A DNA stretch of 64,000 bases from Mycobacterium sp. 050128 (GTDB lineage Bacteria > Actinomycetota > Actinomycetes > Mycobacteriales > Mycobacteriaceae). This document shows positions 18,856 through 29,052 of the stretch, piece by piece. The notes below the pieces were generated by a model that had not been told where the DNA came from, searched no databases, and saw only the letters and a program-made list of their open reading frames with translations. Position 1 is the first letter of the stretch; every line of letters starts with the position of its first letter. Location of the stretch: the NCBI RefSeq assembly GCF_036409155.1, contig NZ_JAZGLW010000004.1, positions 248,001 to 312,000 on the forward strand, given 5' to 3'. A program made the translations under genes and the position numbers.

Positions 18856-19818
18856 TCAGCTCGCGTACGAGCGCAGCCGATCGGCGCGCTCTCCGTTGCG
18901 CAGCTTGGCCATCACGTCGCGCTCGATCTGACGGACCCGCTCACGCGACAGACCAAACAGCTTGCCGATCTGATCCAGCGTCCGCGGCTGGCCGTCGTCG
19001 AGACCGAAACGCAGCCGGATCACCTGGTGTTCGCGCTCGTCGAGAGTCGCCAGCACACTACGGATGTCGGTGTGCAGCAGCTCGGCGATCACCGCGTTCT
19101 CCGCGGACATCGCTTCGGCGTCCTCGATGAAGTCGCCCAGCGGCGCTTCTTCTTCGGATCCGACGGGCATGTCCAGGCTGACCGGGTCGCGACTGTGCTC
19201 GAGCAGATCGTTGATCTTCTCGACCGGGATTCCGGACTCGGAGGCCAGTTCCTCGTCGGTGGCTTCACGGCCCAGGTTCTGGTGCATCTCCCGCTTGATC
19301 CGGGCCAGCTTGTTGACCTGCTCAACGAGGTGAACGGGCAGCCGGATGGTGCGGCTCTGGTCGGCCATCCCGCGGGTGATGGCCTGACGGATCCACCACG
19401 TGGCGTACGTCGAGAACTTGAATCCCTTTGTGTAGTCGAACTTTTCCATCGCGCGGATCAGTCCGAGGTTGCCCTCCTGAATCAGGTCGAGCAACGGCAT
19501 CCCCCGGCCGGTGTAGCGCTTGGCCAGTGAGACCACCAGGCGCAGGTTCGCTTCCAGCAGGTGACGACGCGCCGCCTGGCCATCACGTACGACGACGGCA
19601 AGATCGCGTTTGCGGTTCTCGCCGAGACGCTTGCGCGTCGCGAGCAGATGCTCGGCATACAGTCCGGCCTCGATGCGCTTCGCCAGTTCGACTTCGTCCG
19701 CGGCGGTCAGCAACGCCGTCTTCCCGATGCCGTTCAGATATACGCGCACGAGGTCCGCTGCAGGGCTCTGAGCATCAAGATCGCTGGTGTCGATCCTGCC
19801 TGTGATGGCATTCGCCAT
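18856..19818 (-). CDS. sigB: RNA polymerase sigma factor SigB
   Basis: Group 2 sigma-70 factor, 320 aa, controlling general stress responses. Region 2 ([21 protein letters not shown]...[11 protein letters not shown]) and region 4 ([13 protein letters not shown]) are intact, and it lacks the long charged N-terminus of SigA. GGGAGG lies 5 nt before the ATG. A SigE/SigH-type promoter lies upstream, matching known stress induction of sigB. Confidence 0.97.
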   Translation of the reverse strand: MANAITGRIDTSDLDAQSPAADLVRVYLNGIGKTALLTAADEVELAKRIEAGLYAEHLLATRKRLGENRKRDLAVVVRDGQAARRHLLEANLRLVVSLAKRYTGRGMPLLDLIQEGNLGLIRAMEKFDYTKGFKFSTYATWWIRQAITRGMADQSRTIRLPVHLVEQVNKLARIKREMHQNLGREATDEELASESGIPVEKINDLLEHSRDPVSLDMPVGSEEEAPLGDFIEDAEAMSAENAVIAELLHTDIRSVLATLDEREHQVIRLRFGLDDGQPRTLDQIGKLFGLSRERVRQIERDVMAKLRNGERADRLRSYAS

Positions 19819-19856
19819 GGCGGCCTCCCGATTGGCTTGTAGCTGTCATGGTGTTA

Positions 19857-19883
19857 AACGACAGATCAGCCCTCAGAGTTCCC
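19857..19883 (-). promoter_or_regulatory. SigE/SigH-type promoter of sigB
   Basis: On the minus strand, GGGAAC (19878-19883), a 17-nt spacer and CGTT (19857-19860) match the GGAAC/CGTT elements recognised by ECF sigma factors SigE and SigH. The distance to the sigB start is about 40 nt. Confidence 0.8.
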
Positions 19884-19967
19884 GCGCCGCCGCCATCTCA
19901 CACGCTTTGACGTGCACAAATGTGCCGCCGACCTGAGAATGTCCTGAGAAGAGTGCGCGGAACCCGG

Positions 19968-20411
19968 TTAACCGGAACCGGCGCCGTATTCGTGATCCGG
20001 GTTGTCGTCGCGGCCCGGGTTGTATTCCGCGCCCGGCGAACCCGGTTGCGGCTGCGGGGGGCGCCGCGCCTCGAGTGCCGGTCGCTCGGCCGTCGGGAAC
20101 AACGGGGTGCGCCGTGCGGCATCGTCGAACCGCCGAGGCTCGTTCTTGGCGCGAGGTGGCCGATCATTAGCGATCAGCACTGCCATCCAGGGCAACGGGA
20201 TGGACGCCGCCACGATCGCCAGCGAGATCAGTCCGTTGTGCCAGGCGCCATAGGCGAAAGCGGCCAGCAGCAGCGCGGGAATCCGGAAAGCCATCAGCGT
20301 CAGATATTTACGCACCCGGGCGCGATGCTGTTGCTCGTACGAAGGCTCGGCGGCGGTAATCAGCACCGGCCGGCCGTCGTCGTCGAACCCCAAATCCGGG
20401 CCGCGCTTCAT
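19968..20411 (-). CDS. DUF3099 membrane protein (Rv2709-like)
   Basis: A 147-aa protein of unknown function. Two adjacent membrane helices (~30-50 and ~55-75: LMAFRIPALLLAAFAYGAW and SLAIVAASIPLPWMAVLIA) are followed by the conserved ANDRPP motif and a basic, disordered tail. The ATG at 20411 is used; an ATG six codons upstream (20429) is possible. The stop codon sits in a 12-bp palindrome, CCGGTTAACCGG. Confidence 0.8.
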   Translation of the reverse strand: MKRGPDLGFDDDGRPVLITAAEPSYEQQHRARVRKYLTLMAFRIPALLLAAFAYGAWHNGLISLAIVAASIPLPWMAVLIANDRPPRAKNEPRRFDDAARRTPLFPTAERPALEARRPPQPQPGSPGAEYNPGRDDNPDHEYGAGSG

Positions 20412-20474
20412 TCCTCCACTGTCCCACATCCGGCCGATTCCGGTCAGGGCGCCTCGGCAGGCACAATGTGAGGT

Positions 20475-20714
20475 ATGCAGACCCAGACGATCGAACGCAC
20501 CGACACCGACGAACGCGTCGACGACGGGACCGGCAGCGACACCCCCAAGTACTTCCATTACGTCAAGAAGGACAAGATCGCCGAGAGTGCGGTCATGGGT
20601 AACCACGTGGTCGCGTTGTGCGGTGAGGTTTTTCCCGTGACGCGGGCGGCCAAGCCGGGCTCGCCGGTCTGCCCGGATTGCAAGAAGATCTACGAGCAGC
20701 TCAAGAAGGCCTGA
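20475..20714 (+). CDS. DUF3039 small zinc-binding protein (Rv2708c-like)
   Basis: A 79-aa actinobacterial protein of unknown function. A likely zinc site is made by HVVALCG and CPDC near the C-terminus, and an acidic Thr-rich N-terminus precedes it. GTGAGG is close to the ATG. Its stop directly abuts the stop of the convergent YihY gene. Confidence 0.85.
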   Translation: MQTQTIERTDTDERVDDGTGSDTPKYFHYVKKDKIAESAVMGNHVVALCGEVFPVTRAAKPGSPVCPDCKKIYEQLKKA

Positions 20715-21719
20715 TCAGCTCGGCCGCTCTACCGGCTCGCCGGCGCGGTCCTGTGTCGCCGGATTTGTCGTCACCGGATTCGACAGCGCCTCCGCCGTTC
20801 GCTTGAGTGCGGGCGAACGCGACAACAACCATTTGCGCAGCCGGTGGGCGTGCGTGCGGGGCGCCGGGAATTCCTCCTGGATCGCGGCATTGAGCTCGGC
20901 GCCGAGCATGATCGCGAAGCCGCCGAAGAAGGCGAACAACAGGAACGCGATCGGTGTGGACAGCGCGCCGTAGGTGTAGCCCGTGCTGGTAATCCAGCGC
21001 AGGTAGATCCGCAGGCCCAGCGTCGCGATCACGAACACGGCGGTGGCCAGGACGGCGCCGTAGAGCAGGCGATGTGTCGGCAGGGGTTCCGGCAGTGACA
21101 CCCTGTACAAAATGACGACGCCCAGGATCAGCCCGAGGATCAGCGCCGGGTAGTAGCCGTAGCGCAGCACGTTGGCCAGGTCGTCCGGGATGTGTTCGGA
21201 CACCGTGCGCGGGCCCACCACGAGGACCGGTGCGGCCACCACCGCGCACACCAGCCCTACTACGTAGAGGAACAGCGCGAACAGGCGCTGGCGCACCGGG
21301 TGGCGCAGCGGTGTCTGGTCGTGCGCCTCGACCACGGAATCGACGAAGGCCGAGATCGCCGATGACCCTGCCCACAACGACAGCAAGAAGCCGAGGGAGA
21401 CCACCTCACCGCGGGCGTGCGCGGTGATGTCACGAACGGTGGGCTCGATGATCTCGTTGACGACGCTGGACGAGAACAGACTGTGTGCCGCCGAGATCGC
21501 ACTCTTCTCGATGCTGGGCAACGCGTCCGGCCCGAACAGCGGAGCCACATAGGCCAAGCTGCCCAGCATCCCCAACAGCAGCGGAGGCGTCGAGAGCGCC
21601 GACCAGAAGCCCGCCTGCGCGGACTCGGCAAAGATGGAGTCGTCCCAGCTTTTTGCGAGGGTCCTCAACGCGATTCGCCAAACGTGATGGCGTGACGGCC
21701 TTACGGTCTGATCGCTCAT
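20715..21719 (-). CDS. YihY/virulence-factor BrkB family membrane protein
   Basis: A 334-aa inner-membrane protein (Rv2707-like) with about six hydrophobic helices. The family pattern is seen in the first helix (GFWSALSTPPLLLGMLGSLAYV), the SLWAGSSAISAF helix and the AFFGGFAIMLGAELNAAI helix near the C-terminus. A polar C-terminal tail follows. Function is unknown in spite of the historical name. Confidence 0.88.
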   Translation of the reverse strand: MSDQTVRPSRHHVWRIALRTLAKSWDDSIFAESAQAGFWSALSTPPLLLGMLGSLAYVAPLFGPDALPSIEKSAISAAHSLFSSSVVNEIIEPTVRDITAHARGEVVSLGFLLSLWAGSSAISAFVDSVVEAHDQTPLRHPVRQRLFALFLYVVGLVCAVVAAPVLVVGPRTVSEHIPDDLANVLRYGYYPALILGLILGVVILYRVSLPEPLPTHRLLYGAVLATAVFVIATLGLRIYLRWITSTGYTYGALSTPIAFLLFAFFGGFAIMLGAELNAAIQEEFPAPRTHAHRLRKWLLSRSPALKRTAEALSNPVTTNPATQDRAGEPVERPS

Positions 21720-21785
21720 ACCGGTCCAGCATTACCGATCAGTTCGCCCACACCTCACATTGTGAACGGGCGAGTTTCGCTGGAC

Positions 21786-21974
21786 CTAGCTTCCGCTGAC
21801 CTCCAGCACGGCGGCGAGTTCGACAAGCTTTGCCTCGTGCTCGTTAGCGTGATGCTGGCAGAAGAGAAGTTCGGCTCCCGAAGGCAGCTTGGCGCGTACG
21901 CGAGCTGCGGCACCGCAGCGGTCGCAGCGGTCTGCTCTAGTCAGCTCGGCGGTTGTCGTCAGAGTTGCGTGCAT
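21786..21974 (-). CDS. Small zinc-ribbon protein (DUF7455-like)
   Basis: A 62-aa protein with CDRC and CQHH, giving a likely CxxC...CxxH zinc site. AAGGAG lies ~7 nt before the ATG, and codon use fits a real gene. Similar small proteins sit beside principal sigma factors in other actinobacteria. Function unknown. Confidence 0.75.
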   Translation of the reverse strand: MHATLTTTAELTRADRCDRCGAAARVRAKLPSGAELLFCQHHANEHEAKLVELAAVLEVSGS

Positions 21975-22108
21975 TGGCTTCTCCTTCTCGTTCCTTCACT
22001 GTCTCAGACGTTCGGCGTTTTTGCGTTGTTCCCCGATCGTTATCGGGTGTGTCGTTTCTCACGGGCTGTAAACGTTTGGTTTCGTGGGTTCTTTTAGGGT
22101 TAACGACT

Positions 22109-22495
22109 GTGACGAATGCTGCTGACCTGCTTGTACACCTGTGCGGAGCCGAAGAGTGGTCCGACGCGCGGAGCCGGGGGGAAATCCGCCCCGACACCAC
22201 CGCGGGTGCCGACTTCATCCACCTGTCGGCGCCCGAGCAAGTCCATCTGCCGGCCAACCGGCTCTTCCGCGGTCGCCAGGATTTGGTGCTGCTGCACATC
22301 GACCCGGCGTTGCTGGACGCGCCCGTGCGGTGGGAGCCCGGTCTGCCAACGGATCCCGACGCGATGCTGTTCCCGCATCTGTACGGACCGCTGCCACTCG
22401 CGGCCGTGACACGGGTCACTGGCTACTCGCCGGGAGACGACGGCACGTTCCCGCCGATCGCGGGGCCCGCGGACCCGTCTGCAGGCTCCAGGTAG
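22109..22495 (+). CDS. DUF952 family protein (Rv2705c-like)
   Basis: A 128-aa protein of the DUF952 family, a small ADP-ribosyltransferase-like fold of unknown function. Typical blocks are LVHLCGAEEW, FIHLSAPEQV and FPHLYGPLPL. The GTG at 22109 is preceded by TAGGGT with an 8-nt gap, a leaderless layout; upstream in-frame codons lack coding character. Its last 73 bases overlap the 3' end of the opposing ridA-like gene. Confidence 0.85.
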   Translation: MTNAADLLVHLCGAEEWSDARSRGEIRPDTTAGADFIHLSAPEQVHLPANRLFRGRQDLVLLHIDPALLDAPVRWEPGLPTDPDAMLFPHLYGPLPLAAVTRVTGYSPGDDGTFPPIAGPADPSAGSR

Positions 22496-22856
22496 GCGTC
22501 GGCCTCGATCTCCACCAGCAGCTCGGGTGCGATCAGCGCCGAGACTTCGACCATGGTCGCCACCGGCCGTATCTGCCCGAACACCCGCGCATGCACCGCG
22601 GCGACCTCGCGCCACCGGAAATGTCGGTGACATAGATCCGGGTGCGGACCACATCGGTCAGCGAAGCGCCAGCCTCGTGCAGTGCAATCTCGATGCGGCG
22701 CAAGGCGTCTTGGGCTTGAGCGACGATGTCATCCGCGGGTCCGGCGCCGGTGGTGCCGGCGATCGCCACATAGGGACCTACTCGCACCGCGCGCGAATAA
22801 CCCACCGTCGCTTCGAAATCGGATCCTGACGAGACGAGCTTACGTGTGCCTGTCAT
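22423..22856 (-). pseudogene. RidA-family deaminase, frameshifted
   Basis: The first part reads as a normal RidA/YjgF protein (GYSRAVRVGPYVAIAGTTG...VRTRIYVTDIS). It then leaves frame near 22617. Restoring one G there (plus strand; a CCC run on the coding strand) gives a continuous 144-aa protein ending ...LLVEIEADAYLE plus a short tail, stop at 22423-22425. RidA proteins hydrolyse reactive enamine/imine intermediates. The deletion is either real, leaving a truncated protein with a wrong C-terminus, or a sequencing error in a homopolymer. Confidence 0.8.
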
Positions 22857-22924
22857 GCGGTCACCGTAGCCCGCCCGCGACTGTGCGCCGTCACGATCGC
22901 GAAAATATCTACAGGACAAGCGAT

Positions 22925-23785
22925 TCAGTTACGGCGGATGCGCGCAATGAGCATCGCGACCACGCAGAGTCCCAGTACCAACTCACACCAGAAGAAGGAC
23001 AGGTAATCGGTGAGCGCACCAACGGCCGGCGCGTTGGGCATCGAGTTGCGCACTGCCGAAAACGAAAACAGAAGAACGCCGAGGAATGAGATAAGTGTGC
23101 CATCGATCGGTCGATCGCTACGAATCTGATTGGCTACCAGCAGCATTGACAGGATCGTCAACGTCCACATCAGCAAGATGATGAATACCGCGAAGATCCA
23201 TGTCGAAGGCGCGCGTCCCACGCTGATCGTCAGGTCGTTGCCCTCGTTCGGCTCCCGTGGAGGGTTGCCGATGCTGATGCTGTAGCCGTGCACCGACCCG
23301 CCGGCGAGCAACACCGTAGGCACCGGGGCGCCATCGGTGGTCAGGATGCGAACGCTGAAAAGCGATGTGTAGCTGTCGAATGGGTACTGGCTGATGTCGC
23401 CGGTTTCGAGCGCGACGGGCAGCGTTTGCGATGTCATCAGCCCGCCCGCGGTAAACGATTCGTCAATCAAGCCCGCGCCTCCGACCGCGACGACCCGCAC
23501 GTTCTTGGCCAAGAACACGCCGTCCTGCGCGAAGCGTCCTCTCGGCTCGAATTGCAGCCCGACCACCAACTGGTCATCGACGGGACTGATCTTTTGGATG
23601 TCGGCATGTATGCGGATGCCGTCGCTCAGGTTCCTGTCGCCGTTTACGCCCGCCGCGTGGCCCGCCTGCTCGTAGGACACCGCCGTGATTGTCAGTACGG
23701 CCAGGAACGCGGCTACGGCGAGCAGTAAGAGCGGTCGCCGGTTGCGTGCTGCGGGGACATTTTTGAAGTCCGCGCCCACGCCCAC
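22925..23785 (-). CDS. DUF4436 family membrane protein
   Basis: A 286-aa mycobacterial-type membrane protein of unknown function. One N-terminal helix (~18-38), an extracytoplasmic beta-rich domain of about 150 aa (with QYPFDSY), and three C-terminal helices (~190-280) are visible. GTG start at 23785. I do not recall this gene between the ridA homologue and sigA in M. tuberculosis, so it is probably an addition. Base use is slightly less GC-rich than its neighbours. Confidence 0.8.
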   Translation of the reverse strand: MGVGADFKNVPAARNRRPLLLLAVAAFLAVLTITAVSYEQAGHAAGVNGDRNLSDGIRIHADIQKISPVDDQLVVGLQFEPRGRFAQDGVFLAKNVRVVAVGGAGLIDESFTAGGLMTSQTLPVALETGDISQYPFDSYTSLFSVRILTTDGAPVPTVLLAGGSVHGYSISIGNPPREPNEGNDLTISVGRAPSTWIFAVFIILLMWTLTILSMLLVANQIRSDRPIDGTLISFLGVLLFSFSAVRNSMPNAPAVGALTDYLSFFWCELVLGLCVVAMLIARIRRN

Positions 23786-23848
23786 ACCCTAAACGAGTGG
23801 ACCCAGCCGGGCGGGTCGACGGTTGAACGCCGGCTGAACAGCTAAGGG

Positions 23849-25378
<1,530 letters not shown>

Positions 25379-25399
25379 TTACACCCCTTCGGTTGGACT

Positions 25400-25436
25400 C
25401 ACTTTCGGTGGGTTTGGGCATGGTTAACCGAAAGTG
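25400..25436. promoter_or_regulatory. Inverted repeat in the sigA 5' leader
   Basis: Perfect 10-bp arms CACTTTCGGT and ACCGAAAGTG are spaced by 17 nt, between 22 and 58 bases upstream of the sigA GTG. It could be a leader hairpin or a protein site in the sigA leader. Confidence 0.5.
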
Positions 25437-25511
25437 TCTGCTATGTCGAATGTCGGCGTTGGTATGAGCGTGACTGCTCGCACGCTTTCTGTCGGGCGGT
25501 CGCCGTGGACC

Positions 25512-25517
25512 ATTGTA
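25512..25517 (-). promoter_or_regulatory. Candidate -10 box of sigA
   Basis: TACAAT on the minus strand between ppgK and sigA, 134 bases before the sigA start. No clear -35 is seen at 16-18 bp. It would give a leader containing the inverted repeat at 25400-25436. Confidence 0.4.
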
Positions 25518-25555
25518 ACGACAGTGCGCGCTCGTACCGCCCTAGCGGGGAAAAT

Positions 25556-26365
25556 TCAGTGCGTTACGTCCGCGATCGAGGCCATCGCGGCACCCACAAT
25601 TCCGGCGGTATTGAGCAGTGCCGCGGCCACCACCGGGGTGCGGTTTTTCAGAAGCGGCACCCATTCGTCGGCCTTTCGGCTGATCCCGCCTCCGGCGATG
25701 ATCAGGTCGGGCCAGATCGCGTTTTCGATGGCGATCAGCACTCTGGTCACCTCTTTGGTCCAGCGCGGGTAACTCCACTTGTTCTTGTCTTTGACCGACG
25801 ACGCCGCGCGTTTCTCGGCCTCTTTGCCGCCGACTTCGAGATGGCCGAATTCGGTGTTTGGTATCAGCTTCCCGTTGTGGATCAAGGCCGATCCGATTCC
25901 GGTTCCGAAGGTGAGCAACACGACCAGTCCGGAGTTGCCCTTGCCGGCCCCGTAGCGCTCCTCGGCGAGCCCGGCCGCGTCGGCATCGTTGAGGACCGTG
26001 ACCTCCTGGCCGTCCAACTTGGAGCTGATCACCTCGCGCGCGTTGGTCCCGATCCAGGCGCGGTCGACGTTGGCTGCGGTCTGGACGATGCCGTTGGTGA
26101 CGACGCCGGGATAGGTCACGCCGAGCGGACCGGTCCAGCCGAATTCGGTGACGACCTTGGCGATGGTCTTGGCGACGGCCGACGGGGTGGCGGGTTGTGG
26201 CGTCAGCAGTTTGACCCGGTCACCGATCAGCAGTCCGGTGTCCAGGTCGACGATTCCGCCTTTGATTCCGCTGCCCCCGACGTCGATGCCGAATCCACGA
26301 CGCTGCGGCGTGCCGGAGGCTGCCTCGGTGCCGGGTGCATCCGTGGCCGAGTCGGTGCTGGTCAT
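25556..26365 (-). CDS. ppgK: Polyphosphate glucokinase
   Basis: Phosphorylates glucose using polyphosphate or ATP, 269 aa. Phosphate-1 motif FGIDVGGSGIKG, the LNDADAAGLAEERYG active-site Asp, FGTGIGSAL phosphate-2 motif and IIAGGGIS adenosine motif are all present, as is the Lys-rich loop KDKNKWSYPRW associated with polyphosphate binding. AAGGAG lies upstream of the ATG. Lies upstream of sigA on the same strand. Confidence 0.95.
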   Translation of the reverse strand: MTSTDSATDAPGTEAASGTPQRRGFGIDVGGSGIKGGIVDLDTGLLIGDRVKLLTPQPATPSAVAKTIAKVVTEFGWTGPLGVTYPGVVTNGIVQTAANVDRAWIGTNAREVISSKLDGQEVTVLNDADAAGLAEERYGAGKGNSGLVVLLTFGTGIGSALIHNGKLIPNTEFGHLEVGGKEAEKRAASSVKDKNKWSYPRWTKEVTRVLIAIENAIWPDLIIAGGGISRKADEWVPLLKNRTPVVAAALLNTAGIVGAAMASIADVTH

Positions 26366-26492
26366 CGAAATCTCCTTGGCGAGATTTGGGATCGTTCACA
26401 CCTTAGCTGGCGACGCTGCGGTTGCGGTCGGGCAATCCGTTAGGGGTGCCGCCGGTCTGCGCCGCGGTGGCCGACTGTGTTGCGATGGACCG

Positions 26493-27371
26493 GTGACGCG
26501 ATCCGAGCCCGCGCAGCTGCGCGCCGTAGCCGAAACGCTGGCCACCGAAGCCGCCGAGTTCGTCAGGTCACGCCGCGCCGAGGTATTCGGCGCCCACGCG
26601 GGCGCGACGGTCAGTGGCGCGGTGCGGTCCAAGAGCACACCGACCGATCCGGTCACGGTGGTCGACACCGAGACCGAACGGCTGCTGCGCGACCGGTTGG
26701 CCGAATTACGGCCTGGCGACCCGATTCTCGGGGAAGAGGGCGGCGGGCCGACCGAACGGGACGCAGCGTCCGACGACGCGGTCACCTGGGTGCTCGACCC
26801 GATCGACGGCACGGTGAATTTCGTCTACGGCATCCCGGCCTATGCGGTCTCGGTCGGGGCGCAGATCGGCGGCGTGTCGGTGGCCGGCGCGGTCGCCGAC
26901 GTCGTCGGGGGCCGCGTCTATTCCGCGGCACAGGGCCTGGGCGCCCACGTCATCGACGCGCAGGGGGCGCATCCGTTGCGGTGTGCCGACGTCGACGATC
27001 TGTCAATGGCCTTGTTGGGCACCGGGTTTGGGTATTCGGTCGGACGCCGCACCACTCAGGCCGCGCTGTTGGCGAAGATGCTGCCGTTGGTGCGGGACGT
27101 GCGCCGGGTCGGGTCCGCGGCGCTGGACCTGTGCATGGTCGCGGCGGGGCGGCTGGACGCCTACTACGAGCACGGACTGCAAGTGTGGGATCGGGCGGCG
27201 GGTGGGCTGATCGCGGCCGAGGCCGGGGCGCGGGTGTTGGTGCCGCCGGACGGGCCGGTCGGCCCGCCCGGATCGGAAGCCGGGCTGGTGGTGGCGGCCG
27301 CCCCCGGAATCGCCGACGCGCTGTTGGCGGCGCTGGACGAGTTCGGCGGCCTAGCGCCGATCGCCGACTGA
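26493..27371 (+). CDS. suhB: Inositol monophosphatase SuhB
   Basis: Mg2+-dependent inositol-1-phosphatase, 292 aa, supplying myo-inositol for phosphatidylinositol and mycothiol. Metal and active-site motifs are GEEGGG, WVLDPIDGTVNF and WDRAAGGLIAAEAG. The GTG at 26493 matches the orthologue beginning; the frame is open further upstream without coding character. Convergent with cei, one base apart. Confidence 0.93.
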   Translation: MTRSEPAQLRAVAETLATEAAEFVRSRRAEVFGAHAGATVSGAVRSKSTPTDPVTVVDTETERLLRDRLAELRPGDPILGEEGGGPTERDAASDDAVTWVLDPIDGTVNFVYGIPAYAVSVGAQIGGVSVAGAVADVVGGRVYSAAQGLGAHVIDAQGAHPLRCADVDDLSMALLGTGFGYSVGRRTTQAALLAKMLPLVRDVRRVGSAALDLCMVAAGRLDAYYEHGLQVWDRAAGGLIAAEAGARVLVPPDGPVGPPGSEAGLVVAAAPGIADALLAALDEFGGLAPIAD

Positions 27372-27372
27372 G

Positions 27373-28026
27373 TCAGCAGCTGCTGGCGTGAATCTTGGAC
27401 AACAGCGAGGGATCTGACGATCCGGTGGCGCCGGGACGCAGGCTGGCGAGTACCGAGTCGATGTCGTCGTTGTGGGCCAGCGCCGTGAATTCCGTGCCGA
27501 TCGCGAGGTCGACGGAGTCGTCGGCCCGGTTGTCGTTGAACAGCTCGCTGCAGGGGGCGACCAGCCACACCGCGGCGGCGGTGGACCCGCCGGCCGTCCC
27601 GAAGCGGATCTGGCTCTGGCAGTTCAGCCGGGCGCCGGCGTAGATCGGGTCGTTGGCCGCGGTCGGCTGCGCGAAGCCCAGATCCTTCATCGCGCCGGCG
27701 ACGTCGGCGGCCTGGCCGCCGCGGCCGCTGGCGTTCAGCACGCGAACCTTGGTGTCGGCGAGTTTGGCGGGCGGCACGTCGGCCATCGCGCTGCGTGACA
27801 TTTGCTCGCCGAGCTGCGCCGGCGCCGATCCGTTGGTCGGCTGTGGCGGCGGGTTGCACACTTGGGCCTCGCGAACCTTCGCCGGTCGCGTCAGCGCCAC
27901 CGTCCACGCGAGGCCGGTCACCACCACCAGGAAAACCAGCACGACAATCGCGGGTCGGGGGTTGCGTCGCCGAAACGGCCGACCGTGCTTGTCGAAGGCT
28001 GTACCCTCGGTGATTTGTGCGACCAC
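27373..28026 (-). CDS. cei: Cell envelope integrity protein Cei
   Basis: A 217-aa single-pass membrane protein with a short cytoplasmic N-terminus, one helix (~25-45) and an external LytR_C-type domain (VRVLNASGRGGQAADVAGAMKDLGF). Cysteines in the outer domain may form disulfides. In M. tuberculosis Rv2700 (Cei) supports cell envelope integrity and virulence. GTG start; TAGAGT lies 6 nt upstream (28033-28038, minus), indicating a leaderless mRNA. Confidence 0.93.
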   Translation of the reverse strand: MVAQITEGTAFDKHGRPFRRRNPRPAIVVLVFLVVVTGLAWTVALTRPAKVREAQVCNPPPQPTNGSAPAQLGEQMSRSAMADVPPAKLADTKVRVLNASGRGGQAADVAGAMKDLGFAQPTAANDPIYAGARLNCQSQIRFGTAGGSTAAAVWLVAPCSELFNDNRADDSVDLAIGTEFTALAHNDDIDSVLASLRPGATGSSDPSLLSKIHASSC

Positions 28027-28208
28027 ACGTGCACTCTAGCCGCACACTAAATCCACTGTTTAAAGGCAAATATGAGGGTCAATTCGGGGGTGTGAGGTAA
28101 ATCACAACCCATCCGACCGCGTTCCGGGCACGAATCGTTTGGTGGATGCGTTCGACGCTGGTACAAAGCGTTGCTTGAGGTAACGCAGGCATGTGAGGGG
28201 ATTGGACA

Positions 28209-28511
28209 ATGCCTACCGACTATGACGCTCCACGGCGCACCGAAACGGACGACGTTTCGGAGGACTCGCTCGAGGAGCTCAAGGCACGGCGGAACGAGGC
28301 CGCGTCGGCTGTTGTCGACGTGGACGAATCCGAGTCCGCCGAGAATTTCGAACTGCCTGGTGCCGACCTGTCCGGGGAGGAGCTATCGGTTCGGGTCATT
28401 CCGAAACAAGCCGACGAGTTCACCTGCTCGAGCTGCTTTTTAGTGCAACATCGCAGTCGACTTGCCAGCGAGAAGAACGGCATGATGATCTGCACCGACT
28501 GCGCAGCCTGA
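28209..28511 (+). CDS. DUF4193 family protein (Rv2699c-like)
   Basis: A 100-aa highly conserved actinobacterial protein of unknown function. An acidic, disordered N-terminal half is followed by a likely zinc knuckle: TCSSCFLV and ICTDC at the C-terminus. GAGGGG lies 8 nt before the ATG. The 180-bp gap upstream contains TACAAA, a possible -10. Confidence 0.9.
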   Translation: MPTDYDAPRRTETDDVSEDSLEELKARRNEAASAVVDVDESESAENFELPGADLSGEELSVRVIPKQADEFTCSSCFLVQHRSRLASEKNGMMICTDCAA

Positions 28512-28520
28512 TCGCTGCAC

Positions 28521-29000
28521 CTAGCGTGTCAGTGCCGACAGCACCCGCTCGGGGTGACGGCAGCTCACCATCCAGTACGGCGTCGGGTCGTCTGGGTCGT
28601 CGAGGACCAGCAAAACCATCGGTCCGACCCATGCGCGATGCAGAACATACGCCGCGGGGTCGAGTTGGCGTCCCAGGGCAGCCGACTTCGCCGTCGGCGC
28701 TATCTCGGCGGATCGGGCGATCACCGTGACCGGCAGGTGGGCTTCGGCGGCCCAGAGCTGCGCCACACCGTCGTCGCCGACGGTGACCCGGATCTCGGTG
28801 CGGCCCAGCCACAGCAGCGCGCCGGTCGCCACGATGTACAGCACCACGAACGGCAGCCAGTCAGGGAGCGTCTTGACACCCAGATTGACCTCGACGGCGA
28901 TCAACGTCGCCAGCGCGAAGCCCGGTGGCCACCACCACCATGGGACCCATAGCCGCTCGCGGTATCGCACACTGTGCGGCGCGACGCGCGTACTCGACAC
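28521..29000 (-). CDS. DUF3093 membrane protein (Rv2698-like)
   Basis: A 159-aa membrane protein of unknown function. Two hydrophobic helices ([35 protein letters not shown]) precede a small C-terminal domain. The GTG at 29000 follows TACCCT by 7 nt, so the transcript is probably leaderless. Its promoter abuts that of dut. Convergent with the DUF4193 gene, 9 bp apart. Confidence 0.88.
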   Translation of the reverse strand: MSSTRVAPHSVRYRERLWVPWWWWPPGFALATLIAVEVNLGVKTLPDWLPFVVLYIVATGALLWLGRTEIRVTVGDDGVAQLWAAEAHLPVTVIARSAEIAPTAKSAALGRQLDPAAYVLHRAWVGPMVLLVLDDPDDPTPYWMVSCRHPERVLSALTR

Positions 29001-29007
29001 GCGGTCA

Positions 29008-29017
29008 AGGGTAGTCT
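29008..29017. promoter_or_regulatory. Divergent overlapping -10 boxes for DUF3093 and dut
   Basis: TAGTCT on the plus strand (29012-29017) and TACCCT on the minus strand (29008-29013) share the TA at 29012-29013. Each is followed, at 8 and 7 nt, by a GTG codon (29026 plus, 29000 minus), so both transcripts would be leaderless and start 26 bp apart. Confidence 0.6.
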
Positions 29018-29025
29018 GTGGCCCC

Positions 29026-29052
29026 GTGTCAACCAGTCTGGCCTTGAAGTGA
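29026..29052 (+). CDS. Possible leaderless 8-codon leader ORF before dut
   Basis: Reads MSTSLALK and stops. The first codons equal the known N-terminus of M. tuberculosis Dut (MSTTLA...), but here the frame closes with TGA at 29050-29052, overlapping the in-frame dut GTG by GTGA. Either a real coupled leader peptide, or the result of one G missing near 29049 that once joined it to dut. Confidence 0.35.
   Translation: MSTSLALK

Noticed and set aside
19964..19975. CCGGTTAACCGG palindrome as an IdeR box
   Set aside because: Too short and lacks the TTAGG...CCTAA pattern of IdeR sites; it coincides with a stop codon.
26148..26492. N-terminal extension of suhB by 115 codons
   Set aside because: The extension lies opposite the start of ppgK and has no homology; the GTG at 26493 fits the orthologue.
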